NCBI RefSeq assembly: GCF_003992005.1
Contig: NZ_RQVL01000004.1
Coordinates: forward strand, 53,061 to 117,060
Source: Veillonella sp. VA139
Lineage (GTDB): Bacteria > Bacillota > Negativicutes > Veillonellales > Veillonellaceae
Length of the DNA: 64,000 bases
Reading direction: 5' to 3'
Part shown: positions 1 to 8,380 of the stretch, piece after piece
Layout: each line of letters opens with the position of its first letter
Position numbering within the stretch: the first letter of the stretch is position 1
Translations under genes and position numbers: made by a program
The notes under the pieces: generated by a model
Database searches by the model: none
Told to the model about the DNA's origin: nothing
Seen by the model: only the letters and a program-made list of their open reading frames with translations

Positions 1-646
1 TATCTTCATAGTCGCGGTTTCGACTATAGTACACAATGGCAAGTAATAATCCTACCACCATGGATATGCCCCCAATCCACATAACAGAAGCTATATCTGA
101 AATCGATACATTCACACCGTTCGCTACCATTTGATCTTTGATAATGGTCATAAATAGCAAACCAAAACCAACTGGCAATGATACATAGGGTGCTTTCAGA
201 CCAAATGTTAAAGCACACGCCACCGCTCTACGGTCTATTTTCATACGATTCATCACCACTAACAAGGGGGGAATCAAAATAGGAATGAAGGCAATATGCA
301 CAGGAATTAAATTTTGTGAAAAACAGGATACAAAGGCGATGAGCAATGTAAATGCCACTTTTTTCGTACCTACAATGTTCGTAATTTTTTTCGTCACCAC
401 AGTGGCTAGTCCAGATCGACCAATGACAATGGCTAAGGCACCCAATAAAATATAACTAAATGCAGTCTCTGAGTTGCCACCCATGCCACCGATTAAGGAT
501 TCGATGGTAGTAGTTACCGTCATCCCTCCTGCTAGGCCTGCCACTAAGGAAGCTACGATAACCGATAATAACACGTTAAATCGTAGCAAACACAGAATTG
601 ACATGGCGATGACTGATAACACTATGGGGTTTAACACTATATCCAT
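1..646 (-). CDS. Na+/H+ antiporter family protein (NhaC/YuiF type), 3' part missing at window edge
   Basis: The reading frame opens at an ATG at 646 behind GGAG and stays open to the left edge, giving about 215 residues. The start of the protein (MDIVLNPIVLSVIAMSILC) and the following glycine-rich helices match the N-terminal membrane domain found ahead of the NhaC-type antiporter fold. Several hydrophobic segments are visible. A Bacillus relative, YuiF, has been assigned as a histidine permease, so the substrate could be an amino acid rather than sodium. It lies 22 bases after the regulator and ends the fhs-fchA-regulator-transporter run, which suggests cotranscription. The family call is fairly sure; the substrate is not. 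Confidence 0.75.
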   Translation of the reverse strand, partial: MDIVLNPIVLSVIAMSILCLLRFNVLLSVIVASLVAGLAGGMTVTTTIESLIGGMGGNSETAFSYILLGALAIVIGRSGLATVVTKKITNIVGTKKVAFTLLIAFVSCFSQNLIPVHIAFIPILIPPLLVVMNRMKIDRRAVACALTFGLKAPYVSLPVGFGLLFMTIIKDQMVANGVNVSISDIASVMWIGGISMVVGLLLAIVYYSRNRDYED

Positions 647-668
647 TTAGGATCTCCTTCTTTTGTAC

Positions 669-3600
669 TTACTCGGCTTGAAGCAACTGTTCTAGGTACG
701 TCCGTTCCCACACATCTCCATAGCCATCTAATTGTTGCAATGCTATTGTACCATAGGTGTCCAAACTTTCAGAAAAAGCTTGATCCACCTCTGCACTAGG
801 ATACTCAGTTTTGAGGAAACAAATAGCCCAATGCACACGACCAACTTCCTGCCCATGTTGCTCGACCACACCATGAGATCGGGCAGATTCCAACCAGGAC
901 ACAGCTGTATGTATATCTCCTTTAATTCGGGCTAACAAACCAAGGTATGCCTCAATAGTCGGTCTCCGTCGACTTATGGTATATTGCAAGCATAATTCAT
1001 AGGACTGTTGAAAATAGGTAAATGCTAATTCATATTCCTGCAATGCAAAAGCTGTCATACCCGCATTGGTGGCAAATACAATCCATGAACTATATAGTTC
1101 CGTTTGATCACAATAGTCCAGTGCTTTTTGGTACATCTCTAATGCCGTCTCCAGACGAGACTGACTTTTTTCAATATCTCCTAAGTAGTTATAGGCCGCC
1201 GCGATATTAATAGCATATCTGCGGGCCACAGTTTGGGTTACCGAGAATAATCGTATGGATTCCTCTAGGAGAGGAATTGCCTGTTCTGGCTGACCTTCCA
1301 TAATGAAAGCTAGTGCTTTCAGTCTTAATATAACCCCAATCTCCTTTTTGAAATGGTACTGCTCTGCCAAGGCAAGAGCCTTTGTGGTATATTGATGTAT
1401 CTCTAGAACATGACGCTTTTGCAAATGGTAATAGATAAGCTCTTTGTAGGCTTTCAATGTATAGTTCGCTGCATCTTGAAGTTTACTTTCTTCTAGTAAC
1501 TCTTGAAAGTATCGTACACCCCCACCTGCATCGCCTCGACTCATAAAATACTTACCAACACCATATAAATAAGGCAATTCCAAAGCCTTCATTTCCGGTG
1601 TATCACCATATAATGCATAGGCATGATTCAAATCATCTTCAATTTCTCGCAATGCCTTCTGTGTGGCCTCTCCCATAAAATACCCTGCATAGACAGAGGA
1701 TAATTCCCCTACGCCAAGTTCTGGAGAGGCATCTTTATTAAAGTTTAAATAATGCATGAAAGATTTTAATTTATACATTAAAGCTTTTTGATATTGTCCT
1801 GCTTCACGGAAATGAAATTCTAGTTGCTTATAGCGAATCATATCTTCCTTGGAGTGTGTTAACCGTTTTTCCCAGGCTTCCCCCAAATAGGCATGCAAAA
1901 TTTGACACCGATCGATAGCCATTTGATCTCGCAAATACTCTTTGCACTTGAATTGCTTTAAACTATATTGCACTTCACCATGTTGTGTGCGGTAATCAAT
2001 GAATCCTTTTCTTTCCAACTCCTCTAAGGTTTGCAACAGACGTAGTTTATCCAAGCCCATATATTGTTCAATCATCCCTAGTGGTGCTTCATTATAGAAT
2101 AAACTAATAAACTCCGCCAATTTACGTTCTTCTTCAGATAAAGTATCGCATTTCTTGCTATAGAGCAGTTCCATATCTTTGGTCAAACCATAAATGGAAC
2201 CATATTCTTTCCATAGTTGCATACTTTCTATCAGTACTAACAGATTGCCTCGACTGACTTCCACTAATTGATCCACTATATCTGTGTCCTGTAACGTAGG
2301 TTCTCGATCTAAGATAAAAGCTCGCATCCGTTCATCTGATAAAGGCAACAAGGAAATTCTTTGCAATGCTTTCTGTTGTTCTAAACTTTGCAAGGTTCGT
2401 TGATGCATGCCTTTTACTTCCTCTACGTCAGTGACAATGATCATAAGACGTTCAGACCTATGATGTAAGAGCAATAAACTCAATAAAGAAAAACTTAAGG
2501 AGTCCATCCATTGCACATCCTCAAAAATCAATGTAAAAGGAATTTCTTCCGACACCTGTTCTAGCAAATTTGATACTGCTTGGTACACTACATCAAAAGG
2601 CAATGCTTCCGTCACTTCTAAAAAGCCCAAGTCTCGAGCCATACGGCGATCTAACTGTGGAAAGATTTCATAAATACGCCGTAATTCGATGTGTTCCAGA
2701 CCTTGTAATTCGATTTCTTCAAGTATCTTTCCCACAATAGGAATCCACGCATGCAACAGCAAGCCTTGTTCCTCTTCATAACATTGGCTATCTAGTACAC
2801 ATCGATCGGGCTCTACTTTATCTCGTATATATTCTACGAGGCTCGTTTTACCACTTCCCGTTTCTCCTGTGATACGCAAAGCTAAGGGAGTATCTTCAAA
2901 GAAATGTAAATACTTCTGTACCTCTCCTGCTTCTGCATCACGGCCCTTAAACATTGTATGTTCTACAAAGGACACCGCCTCTTGCTTTTGTACTTTTGAT
3001 AACTGCATGGCTTCTCGAAGAGAGTTAGGTACACTTTCATCTAAATCATCTGCGTAAATACATTGTAGTTGATGGTATAACTGTTTCCCCATGGTCGTGA
3101 AACCTTGGCTCATAATCAGTTCCAAAATCGCACTAAACCGCTCTTCGTTATAGGGGTCATAGGACAATAAGACAGGAATATATCGCTCAATACAGGCGAT
3201 ATTTTTTTCCTCAATCCCTGCATCTACTAAATTATAGACCGCCTCCATGTACATAGATTTAAGACGACTTCGTTCCCCTAAATACCAATCTTCATAAGCC
3301 ACTGCATCTTTTACATAAAATCCTTGTAAAAATTCCCCTTTATAAATATCTATATATTGTTTAGGATTCCTTTGAAATTGATGTACATCCACATAGATAT
3401 GTGCCGTAGGATTCCATTGTAATACAGCGTTCCTCGGTGATACAAATACATCTGCCCCCAATAGCTTTTTTGCCTCATAAATGGCATTTCTTAAGTTTTT
3501 TCTGGCATTGACCTCCGATTTTTCCGGCCACAATAAACCGCTAATTTCATCTCGGAGGGCTACTCCTTTTATCACCATATAATAAATGAGCGCTTGTACT

Positions 3601-3677
3601 TTTCCATAGGTAAAAAAGATATCTTTCCCATCTACTTGTATCCGTGGTGTCCCTAATAAATGAATTTCTATCCCCAT
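669..3677 (-). CDS. Large SARP/LAL-type transcriptional regulator with AAA ATPase and TPR repeats
   Basis: This 1002-residue protein has an N-terminal winged-helix segment (about 1-100) and a bacterial transcriptional activator domain (about 100-235). An AAA/STAND ATPase follows, with Walker A GETGSGKT at 271-278 and Walker B LIFEDVQW at 383-390. The second half is helical and TPR-like. Such proteins are single-component regulators that bind ATP and a ligand or partner protein. No C-terminal LuxR helix-turn-helix is apparent, so DNA binding is presumably N-terminal. It sits 30 bases after fchA and 22 bases before the antiporter gene, which suggests that it senses or controls the one-carbon/transport operon. 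An AAGGA motif precedes the ATG. Targets are unknown. Confidence 0.85.
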   Translation of the reverse strand: MGIEIHLLGTPRIQVDGKDIFFTYGKVQALIYYMVIKGVALRDEISGLLWPEKSEVNARKNLRNAIYEAKKLLGADVFVSPRNAVLQWNPTAHIYVDVHQFQRNPKQYIDIYKGEFLQGFYVKDAVAYEDWYLGERSRLKSMYMEAVYNLVDAGIEEKNIACIERYIPVLLSYDPYNEERFSAILELIMSQGFTTMGKQLYHQLQCIYADDLDESVPNSLREAMQLSKVQKQEAVSFVEHTMFKGRDAEAGEVQKYLHFFEDTPLALRITGETGSGKTSLVEYIRDKVEPDRCVLDSQCYEEEQGLLLHAWIPIVGKILEEIELQGLEHIELRRIYEIFPQLDRRMARDLGFLEVTEALPFDVVYQAVSNLLEQVSEEIPFTLIFEDVQWMDSLSFSLLSLLLLHHRSERLMIIVTDVEEVKGMHQRTLQSLEQQKALQRISLLPLSDERMRAFILDREPTLQDTDIVDQLVEVSRGNLLVLIESMQLWKEYGSIYGLTKDMELLYSKKCDTLSEEERKLAEFISLFYNEAPLGMIEQYMGLDKLRLLQTLEELERKGFIDYRTQHGEVQYSLKQFKCKEYLRDQMAIDRCQILHAYLGEAWEKRLTHSKEDMIRYKQLEFHFREAGQYQKALMYKLKSFMHYLNFNKDASPELGVGELSSVYAGYFMGEATQKALREIEDDLNHAYALYGDTPEMKALELPYLYGVGKYFMSRGDAGGGVRYFQELLEESKLQDAANYTLKAYKELIYYHLQKRHVLEIHQYTTKALALAEQYHFKKEIGVILRLKALAFIMEGQPEQAIPLLEESIRLFSVTQTVARRYAINIAAAYNYLGDIEKSQSRLETALEMYQKALDYCDQTELYSSWIVFATNAGMTAFALQEYELAFTYFQQSYELCLQYTISRRRPTIEAYLGLLARIKGDIHTAVSWLESARSHGVVEQHGQEVGRVHWAICFLKTEYPSAEVDQAFSESLDTYGTIALQQLDGYGDVWERTYLEQLLQAE

Positions 3678-3707
3678 ATGATTTCCTTCATTCCATTATG
3701 ATGGGTC

Positions 3708-4328
3708 TTATACCTTAGCAAGACCTAACAATCGTTGTTCCTCTGCATCTAACACAGCTTCTATCTCTTCCATGCTATCTGCCAATTGTTTCACAAACTC
3801 TGCATCTTGTATAGAACCTAAATTAATTTTCACATTTAAAAAGGCACTCTTTACAGCAGCTCTTGCATTAATCACAGCAATCATCCCATCCGTAATGGCA
3901 TTAGTATTTCCTTTTACAATGACTGTTTCCACCAAGGGTAATAAAGTATATGCTAATTTACCAATTTCATAAGGCACTAAGGCTGCTTGTTTCGTCGTAC
4001 GTTGTATTTCAGCTTTACGGAATGTTTTTTCTTCATCCGTTTCTTTTGGTAATTTGAAAGCTCCCATTAACTCCATAAACGCAGCACTATCTTTATTAAT
4101 ATAGTGAACAAAGTCTTCTTTGACTTGGCTTACTTCTTTTTGAATAGCCTTCATCTCCTCATGGACCGCTTCGTATTTTGCATTCCCAATTGTTAAATTC
4201 GCTACCATTTCAATTAAAGCCGCCGCCATGGCGCCATTCATCGCCGCCACACTGCCACCTCCTGGGGCTGGTGCACTAGACCCAAGGTCACGAATAAACT
4301 CTATGACAGATGCGTTATGTAATTCCAT
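3708..4328 (-). CDS. fchA: Methenyltetrahydrofolate cyclohydrolase / formimidoyl-THF cyclodeaminase family (FchA)
   Basis: The product (206 residues) has the family signature APAPGGGSVAAMNGAMAAAL near the N-terminus and typical all-helical FTCD_C sequence throughout. In anaerobes FchA hydrolyses methenyl-THF to formyl-THF, or deaminates formimino-THF. The second of two adjacent ATG codons (4328) is preferred because the first (4331) is only one base from AGGAGG. It follows fhs by about 8 bases, so the two enzymes form a one-carbon module linking formate, formyl-THF and methenyl-THF. Which of the two family reactions dominates here cannot be read from sequence. The neighbouring possible histidine-type permease makes formimino-THF chemistry an option. 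Confidence 0.85.
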   Translation of the reverse strand: MELHNASVIEFIRDLGSSAPAPGGGSVAAMNGAMAAALIEMVANLTIGNAKYEAVHEEMKAIQKEVSQVKEDFVHYINKDSAAFMELMGAFKLPKETDEEKTFRKAEIQRTTKQAALVPYEIGKLAYTLLPLVETVIVKGNTNAITDGMIAVINARAAVKSAFLNVKINLGSIQDAEFVKQLADSMEEIEAVLDAEEQRLLGLAKV

Positions 4329-4336
4329 CATTCCTC

Positions 4337-6007
4337 CTAAAACAATCCTTTAATAGTCCCTTCTGCTGTGACATCCATACCAAGAGCGGCTGGTTGTTTC
4401 GGTAACCCTGGCATGACCATAATATTGCTTGTTTGACACACAATAAATCCAGCCCCATTAGCAATTCGTACATCTTGCACAGTGATGGTAAAATCTGTAG
4501 GAGCTCCTAGTAACTCCGGATTATCACTTAAGGAATATTGTGTTTTTGCCACACATACCGGTAAGTCTGCCAATCCCCATGCTTCCAATTGAGCAATTTG
4601 CTTTTTTGCTGCACTTGTAAATGTTACACCATTGCCACCATAAATTTCTTTTACAATCGCCGTTAACTTGTTAGGGATGCTATCTTTCACATCGTATAAA
4701 GCAGTTGGCTTGATGTCTGTTCCTTCTAGCATACCCATCACTTGTTTTGCCATATCAATGCCTCCGGCGCCACCTTTTTCCCAGCATTCATTAAGACTTA
4801 CATCCACACCATAGTGATCGCATAATTGTAATAACGCATCGATTTCTGCTGGTGTATCTGTAGCAAATTTATTAATGCTCACTAATACTGGCAAGCCAAA
4901 GGCTCTCATATTGGCAATTTGTTTCCCTAAGTTCACAAAGCCTCGTTCTAGCGCTTTTACATTTTCTTTGGTCAACTCTGATTTTGGAACTCCTCCATGC
5001 ATTTTTAAAGCTCGAATCGTAGCTACGATGACCACTGCATCAGGGAAAATGTCTCCATAATGACACTTAATATGCAAGAATTTCTCTGCCCCTAAATCTG
5101 CACCAAATCCAGCTTCTGTAATAACTACATCCCCTAATTTTAATCCTAACTTGGTCGCAATGATTGAGTTACATCCATGCGCAATATTTGCAAATGGACC
5201 ACCATGAATCAATACTGGTGTATGTTCTAACGTTTGTACCAAGTTCGGTTTGATAGCATCTTTCATGAGTAACGCCATCGCTCCTTCACAGCCTAATTGG
5301 TGCACAAATACAGGATCTCCAGATAGATTTGTACCAATTACAATACGACCAAATCGTGCTTTTAAATCTTCTAAATCACGAGCCAAGCATAAAATGGCCA
5401 TAATTTCAGAGGCTACTGTAATCATGAAATGATCTTCCCTTGGTACGCCACTCATAGGGCCACCCATTCCAATGACCACATTACGTAACGCACGATCATT
5501 CATATCTAATACGCGTTTCCAACTAATGCGACGTACATCAATTTGTAGTGCATTACCTTGGAAAATATGATTATCAATCATTGCTGATAACAAGTTATTA
5601 GCGGCCGTTATGGCATGCATATCCCCTGTAAAATGAAGATTAATATCTTCCATTGGTACTACCTGCGCATAACCACCACCAGCAGCACCACCTTTGACAC
5701 CAAATACTGGGCCTAAGGATGGTTCGCGCAATACAGCAATACTGTTTACACCAATTTGTTGTAAAGCTTGTGTCAATCCAATAGTCGTGGTAGACTTCCC
5801 TTCTCCTGCTGGTGTAGGTGTGATAGCAGTAACTAGAACTAGCTTACCGTTCGGCTTATCTTGTAAGCGTTCCATCGCATCAAAGGACACTTTTGCTTTA
5901 TATTTTCCATATAATTCTAATTCATCTTCTGCTAAATTGCATCGTTTTGCAATTTCCACAATAGGTTCCATTTGTGCCTGTTGGGCAATTTCAATATCAC
6001 TTAACAT
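4337..6007 (-). CDS. fhs: Formate--tetrahydrofolate ligase
   Basis: This 556-residue protein, full length for the family, ligates formate to tetrahydrofolate using ATP and gives 10-formyl-THF for purine synthesis and one-carbon metabolism. The P-loop [15 protein letters not shown] lies at about 64-78. Strongly conserved blocks follow, such as [20 protein letters not shown] and the C-terminal [13 protein letters not shown]. An AGGGAG motif lies ahead of the ATG. It is the first gene of the run fhs-fchA-regulator-antiporter. The roughly 380 bases upstream contain no gene that I can support. Confidence 0.97.
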   Translation of the reverse strand: MLSDIEIAQQAQMEPIVEIAKRCNLAEDELELYGKYKAKVSFDAMERLQDKPNGKLVLVTAITPTPAGEGKSTTTIGLTQALQQIGVNSIAVLREPSLGPVFGVKGGAAGGGYAQVVPMEDINLHFTGDMHAITAANNLLSAMIDNHIFQGNALQIDVRRISWKRVLDMNDRALRNVVIGMGGPMSGVPREDHFMITVASEIMAILCLARDLEDLKARFGRIVIGTNLSGDPVFVHQLGCEGAMALLMKDAIKPNLVQTLEHTPVLIHGGPFANIAHGCNSIIATKLGLKLGDVVITEAGFGADLGAEKFLHIKCHYGDIFPDAVVIVATIRALKMHGGVPKSELTKENVKALERGFVNLGKQIANMRAFGLPVLVSINKFATDTPAEIDALLQLCDHYGVDVSLNECWEKGGAGGIDMAKQVMGMLEGTDIKPTALYDVKDSIPNKLTAIVKEIYGGNGVTFTSAAKKQIAQLEAWGLADLPVCVAKTQYSLSDNPELLGAPTDFTITVQDVRIANGAGFIVCQTSNIMVMPGLPKQPAALGMDVTAEGTIKGLF

Positions 6008-6388
6008 AGTCGCTCTCCCTTCACATCACTATCGTACACTCGTACGAAAAACTCTATACTATGATTTTCATTACCTCGCTTGTAAGGAGACTCCCATCCA
6101 TACTTTTCACTAGTATCATAGTAAAGAAACTGTCTATTAGAACTATGATACAACGATTTCCCGTATTTCGTCTATTAATAATTACACTGAAAGTACTTTC
6201 ATTTCCTATAACCAGTAATAGGAATCGCCCATTTCTATCTAAGAGAGTTGCAACGAGTCTTTGTACCATACTAGATACATAGAAAACACCCTATCCCATC
6301 TCCTAGAGATGACATAGGGTGTTCTATCTAACAATATGTGTTATGTGCGCGACATCCGCTATCTGTTATGCATGCGATTTATTACCTA
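6008..6388. other. Intergenic gap without a supportable gene
   Basis: The stretch lies between the fhs start and the symporter stop. It holds the symporter terminator (6281-6326) and presumably the fhs promoter. An open frame of about 70 codons on each strand (near 6054-6282) lacks family resemblance and a convincing ribosome site, so I do not call it. Confidence 0.6.
6281..6326 (-). terminator. Two-tier hairpin terminator after the symporter gene
   Basis: The arms AACACCCTAT (6285-6294) and ATAGGGTGTT (6314-6323) are perfectly complementary. An inner CATCTC/GAGATG stem (6297-6302/6306-6311) sits inside them. On the minus strand the stem is followed by TTTTCT. Confidence 0.7.
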
Positions 6389-7693
6389 TTATGCGTGTGT
6401 TTCTGCCATATCTTCTAAACGTTTTTGTTCCATAGCAGCTACTTCTTCATCGGTTAATGGATTGTCAATTAATCGTGTTAAGTCTTCTGCGGACACTTCA
6501 TTTTCCCAGCGGCCTACTAGAGCGGCTGCAATACAGTTACCCAATAGGTTACATACGGTACGACCCATGTCTAACACACGGTCAACCCCTAAAATAAGAG
6601 CCAACCCTTCTACAGGAAGACCAAAGGCAGCACTGGTAGCGGCTACGACGATTAAGGAACCACCTGGTACACCAGCGATCCCTTTCGTAGACAACATCAA
6701 GGTAATCATCATTAAGATTTGTTGTTCTAATGGGAATGGTACTCCATATACTTGCGCAATGAAGACTACTGTCAAAGCAGAGTACAATGTAGATCCATCT
6801 AGGTTAAATGTATAGCCTAATGGCAATACGAAACTTACGATATGATTTGGAATCCCCACTTTTTTCAACTTTTCCATAGCGATTGGCAACGCTGCTTCTG
6901 AAGCGGCTGTGGTAAATGCCAAGATAGTTGGTTCTTTCAAAGCAAAAAATAATTTAAATAAGTTCACCTTCGTAAATGCAGAGGCCATACCAAGAACGAG
7001 CACTAAGAATACAATCAAGGCTGCATATAAAGTAAGAACTAATTTTAACAACGGAATAAGCATTTCCAAACCGAATGCCCCTACTGTATACGCAATAGCT
7101 CCGAAAATACCGATTGGCGAAATATACATCACATAGTGTGTCACTTGGAACATGATATGGGTAACGCTCTTCGACAAGTCGACGATTTGTTTCCCCTCTT
7201 TTCCCATACTCGCTGCGGCAATGGCAAATAAGCAACTGAAGAAAATAATTTGCAACATATCCCCACGAGCCATAGCATCTATGATATTCGTAGGAATGAT
7301 GTTCACCAACATTTGTACATGGTCCATTTGTTTAGATGCCGCTTTGTTAACGATGTCTGTGGCACCACTTGTGGCTGCCAAATTGACGCCTACCCCTGGT
7401 TCCGCAATGTTAACGGCAAAGAGAGCGATGAATAATGCCAATGTAGTAGCTATTTCAAACCATAAAATTGCTTTCCCGCCTAAACGACCTAATTTTTTGA
7501 AATCTCCGGTGCCTGCAATCCCCATAATGAGAGAGCTAAAAATCAAGGGCACCACGATCATTTTGATCATGCGAATAAATACGTCACCTAACGGCTTCAA
7601 CTGTTTCGCAAAGTCTGGTGCTATGGCACCCACGACGACACCAGCTAAGAGGCCAATGCCGATCCAACCTGATAGTCCAATTTTCTTTATCAT
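6389..7693 (-). CDS. Dicarboxylate/amino-acid:cation symporter (DAACS family, GltP-like)
   Basis: A secondary transporter of about 434 residues with the DAACS fold. Visible family motifs are PLIFSSLIMGIAG in helix 2-3 and FTTAASEAALPIAM, the serine-rich re-entrant loop with a substitution. The cation/substrate segments GYTFNLDGSTLYSAL and TKGIAGVPGGSLIVVAAT are also present. It probably imports glutamate, aspartate or C4-dicarboxylates with protons or sodium. The ATG at 7693 is chosen because AAGGAG lies 10 bases upstream; an in-frame extension to 7762 has no ribosome site and non-conserved sequence. The leader carries a terminator-like hairpin. It stands alone between fhs and a divergent candidate small RNA. 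Confidence 0.92.
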   Translation of the reverse strand: MIKKIGLSGWIGIGLLAGVVVGAIAPDFAKQLKPLGDVFIRMIKMIVVPLIFSSLIMGIAGTGDFKKLGRLGGKAILWFEIATTLALFIALFAVNIAEPGVGVNLAATSGATDIVNKAASKQMDHVQMLVNIIPTNIIDAMARGDMLQIIFFSCLFAIAAASMGKEGKQIVDLSKSVTHIMFQVTHYVMYISPIGIFGAIAYTVGAFGLEMLIPLLKLVLTLYAALIVFLVLVLGMASAFTKVNLFKLFFALKEPTILAFTTAASEAALPIAMEKLKKVGIPNHIVSFVLPLGYTFNLDGSTLYSALTVVFIAQVYGVPFPLEQQILMMITLMLSTKGIAGVPGGSLIVVAATSAAFGLPVEGLALILGVDRVLDMGRTVCNLLGNCIAAALVGRWENEVSAEDLTRLIDNPLTDEEVAAMEQKRLEDMAETHA

Positions 7694-7740
7694 GTCATAG
7701 AATCTCCTTTTTACATACCAACACTTACCTAGGTCATAGT

Positions 7741-7780
7741 AAAAAGAGGCGATGGTGTACAAGTACAGAACGTCTCTTTT
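7741..7780 (-). promoter_or_regulatory. Terminator-like hairpin in the symporter leader (candidate attenuator)
   Basis: The arms AAAAAGAG/CTCTTTT enclose a GTAC..GTAC inner pairing. On the minus strand the stem ends in CTCTTTTTAC about 50 bases before the symporter start. A -10 TATAAT (7810-7815, minus) lies upstream, so the hairpin would be transcribed. Attenuation is an inference. Confidence 0.4.
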
Positions 7781-7855
7781 AGAACCTATTTTAAAATTCT
7801 ATAGAATGTATTATAACAAATCTTAATCCATGGATATAATAAAATTTTTTTATAT

Positions 7856-7887
7856 TTGACATTCCTTGGACGTTCGTGGTTTATACT
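7856..7887 (+). promoter_or_regulatory. Candidate promoter of the small RNA
   Basis: A TTGACA at 7856-7861 and a TATACT at 7882-7887 lie on the plus strand, preceded by AT-rich DNA. The spacer of 20 is longer than usual, so the -35 match may be partly fortuitous. Transcription would begin near 7894. Confidence 0.5.
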
Positions 7888-7893
7888 ACAGAT

Positions 7894-8159
7894 ACAGAGT
7901 AACAAAACTTTGATACTCTCTTTCTTGTGAAGTGATGTACGTATATTATAAACTCCTCAACTCCTTTATAGGGCCTGATAATATATGTATGCGACATAAC
8001 CAGCTACCTCTACCATGCTACCTCTATGGTGTGTCGCGAACAGGTACGCATCCTTCATTCACATCTTTGGGTCTTCTCCTCTACTCTTCCCTACAGATGA
8101 CCTAAAGAACTCTATCAACAAATACCATGTACATCGTGAAGATGGGCATGGTATTTTTT
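7894..8159 (+). ncRNA. Candidate structured small RNA with three CU-rich loop hairpins
   Basis: No gene explains this plus-strand stretch. It has three consecutive hairpins and then a strong terminator. Hairpin 1 has a 13-bp stem, 7937-7949 with 7978-7990, and its loop contains CTCCTCAACTCC. Hairpin 2 pairs GCGACA (7991-7996) with TGTCGC (8032-8037); inside it the decamer GCTACCTCTA occurs twice (8003-8012, 8017-8026) around an ACCAT/ATGGT stem. Hairpin 3 pairs 8064-8073 with 8099-8108 (10 bp) and has a pyrimidine-rich loop. Repeated CU-rich loops resemble anti-Shine-Dalgarno seeds of Firmicutes base-pairing RNAs such as LhrC or RsaE. I do not recognise an Rfam family, and transcription is inferred. 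Confidence 0.55.
8121..8159 (+). terminator. Terminator of the candidate small RNA
   Basis: AATACCATG (8121-8129) pairs with CATGGTATT (8147-8155), with an inner CATC/GATG stem, and runs into a T tract on the plus strand. No plus-strand protein gene precedes it, which is the main reason for proposing a small RNA. Confidence 0.75.
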
Positions 8160-8248
8160 CGCCTATTTTCATCTATAATCCCATTTCTACAAACTCTACA
8201 GCCCTACCCTTATACATCACTATATCTTCTACTATCACAACATGCCAA

Positions 8249-8287
8249 AAGAGACTGTTCAGATGCGTCTTATCTAAACAGTCTCTT
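8249..8287 (-). terminator. Hairpin downstream of moeA, probable terminator
   Basis: AAGAGACTGTT (8249-8259) and AACAGTCTCTT (8277-8287) form an 11-bp stem about 95 bases after the moeA stop. The following T run on the minus strand is short (TTTT). Confidence 0.5.
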
Positions 8288-8380
8288 ATGATACACATCT
8301 ATTGAAAGTGTAGTTCTTTCAAGACCTTACCTAATTGAAATACCTTTACCTTTGTAAAGAAGAACCCTACAACTATTTCT

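Noticed and set aside
6054..6282. Open frames of about 70 codons on both strands in the fhs-symporter gap
   Set aside because: They overlap each other, lack a convincing ribosome site and show no recognisable protein character.
7894..8118. Identification of the small RNA as 6S RNA
   Set aside because: It has three side-by-side hairpins rather than one long rod with a central bubble, and is longer than usual 6S RNA. I cannot exclude it but do not claim it.
8015..8305. 96-codon plus-strand frame
   Set aside because: It runs through the hairpins and terminator of the candidate small RNA and has no ribosome site.
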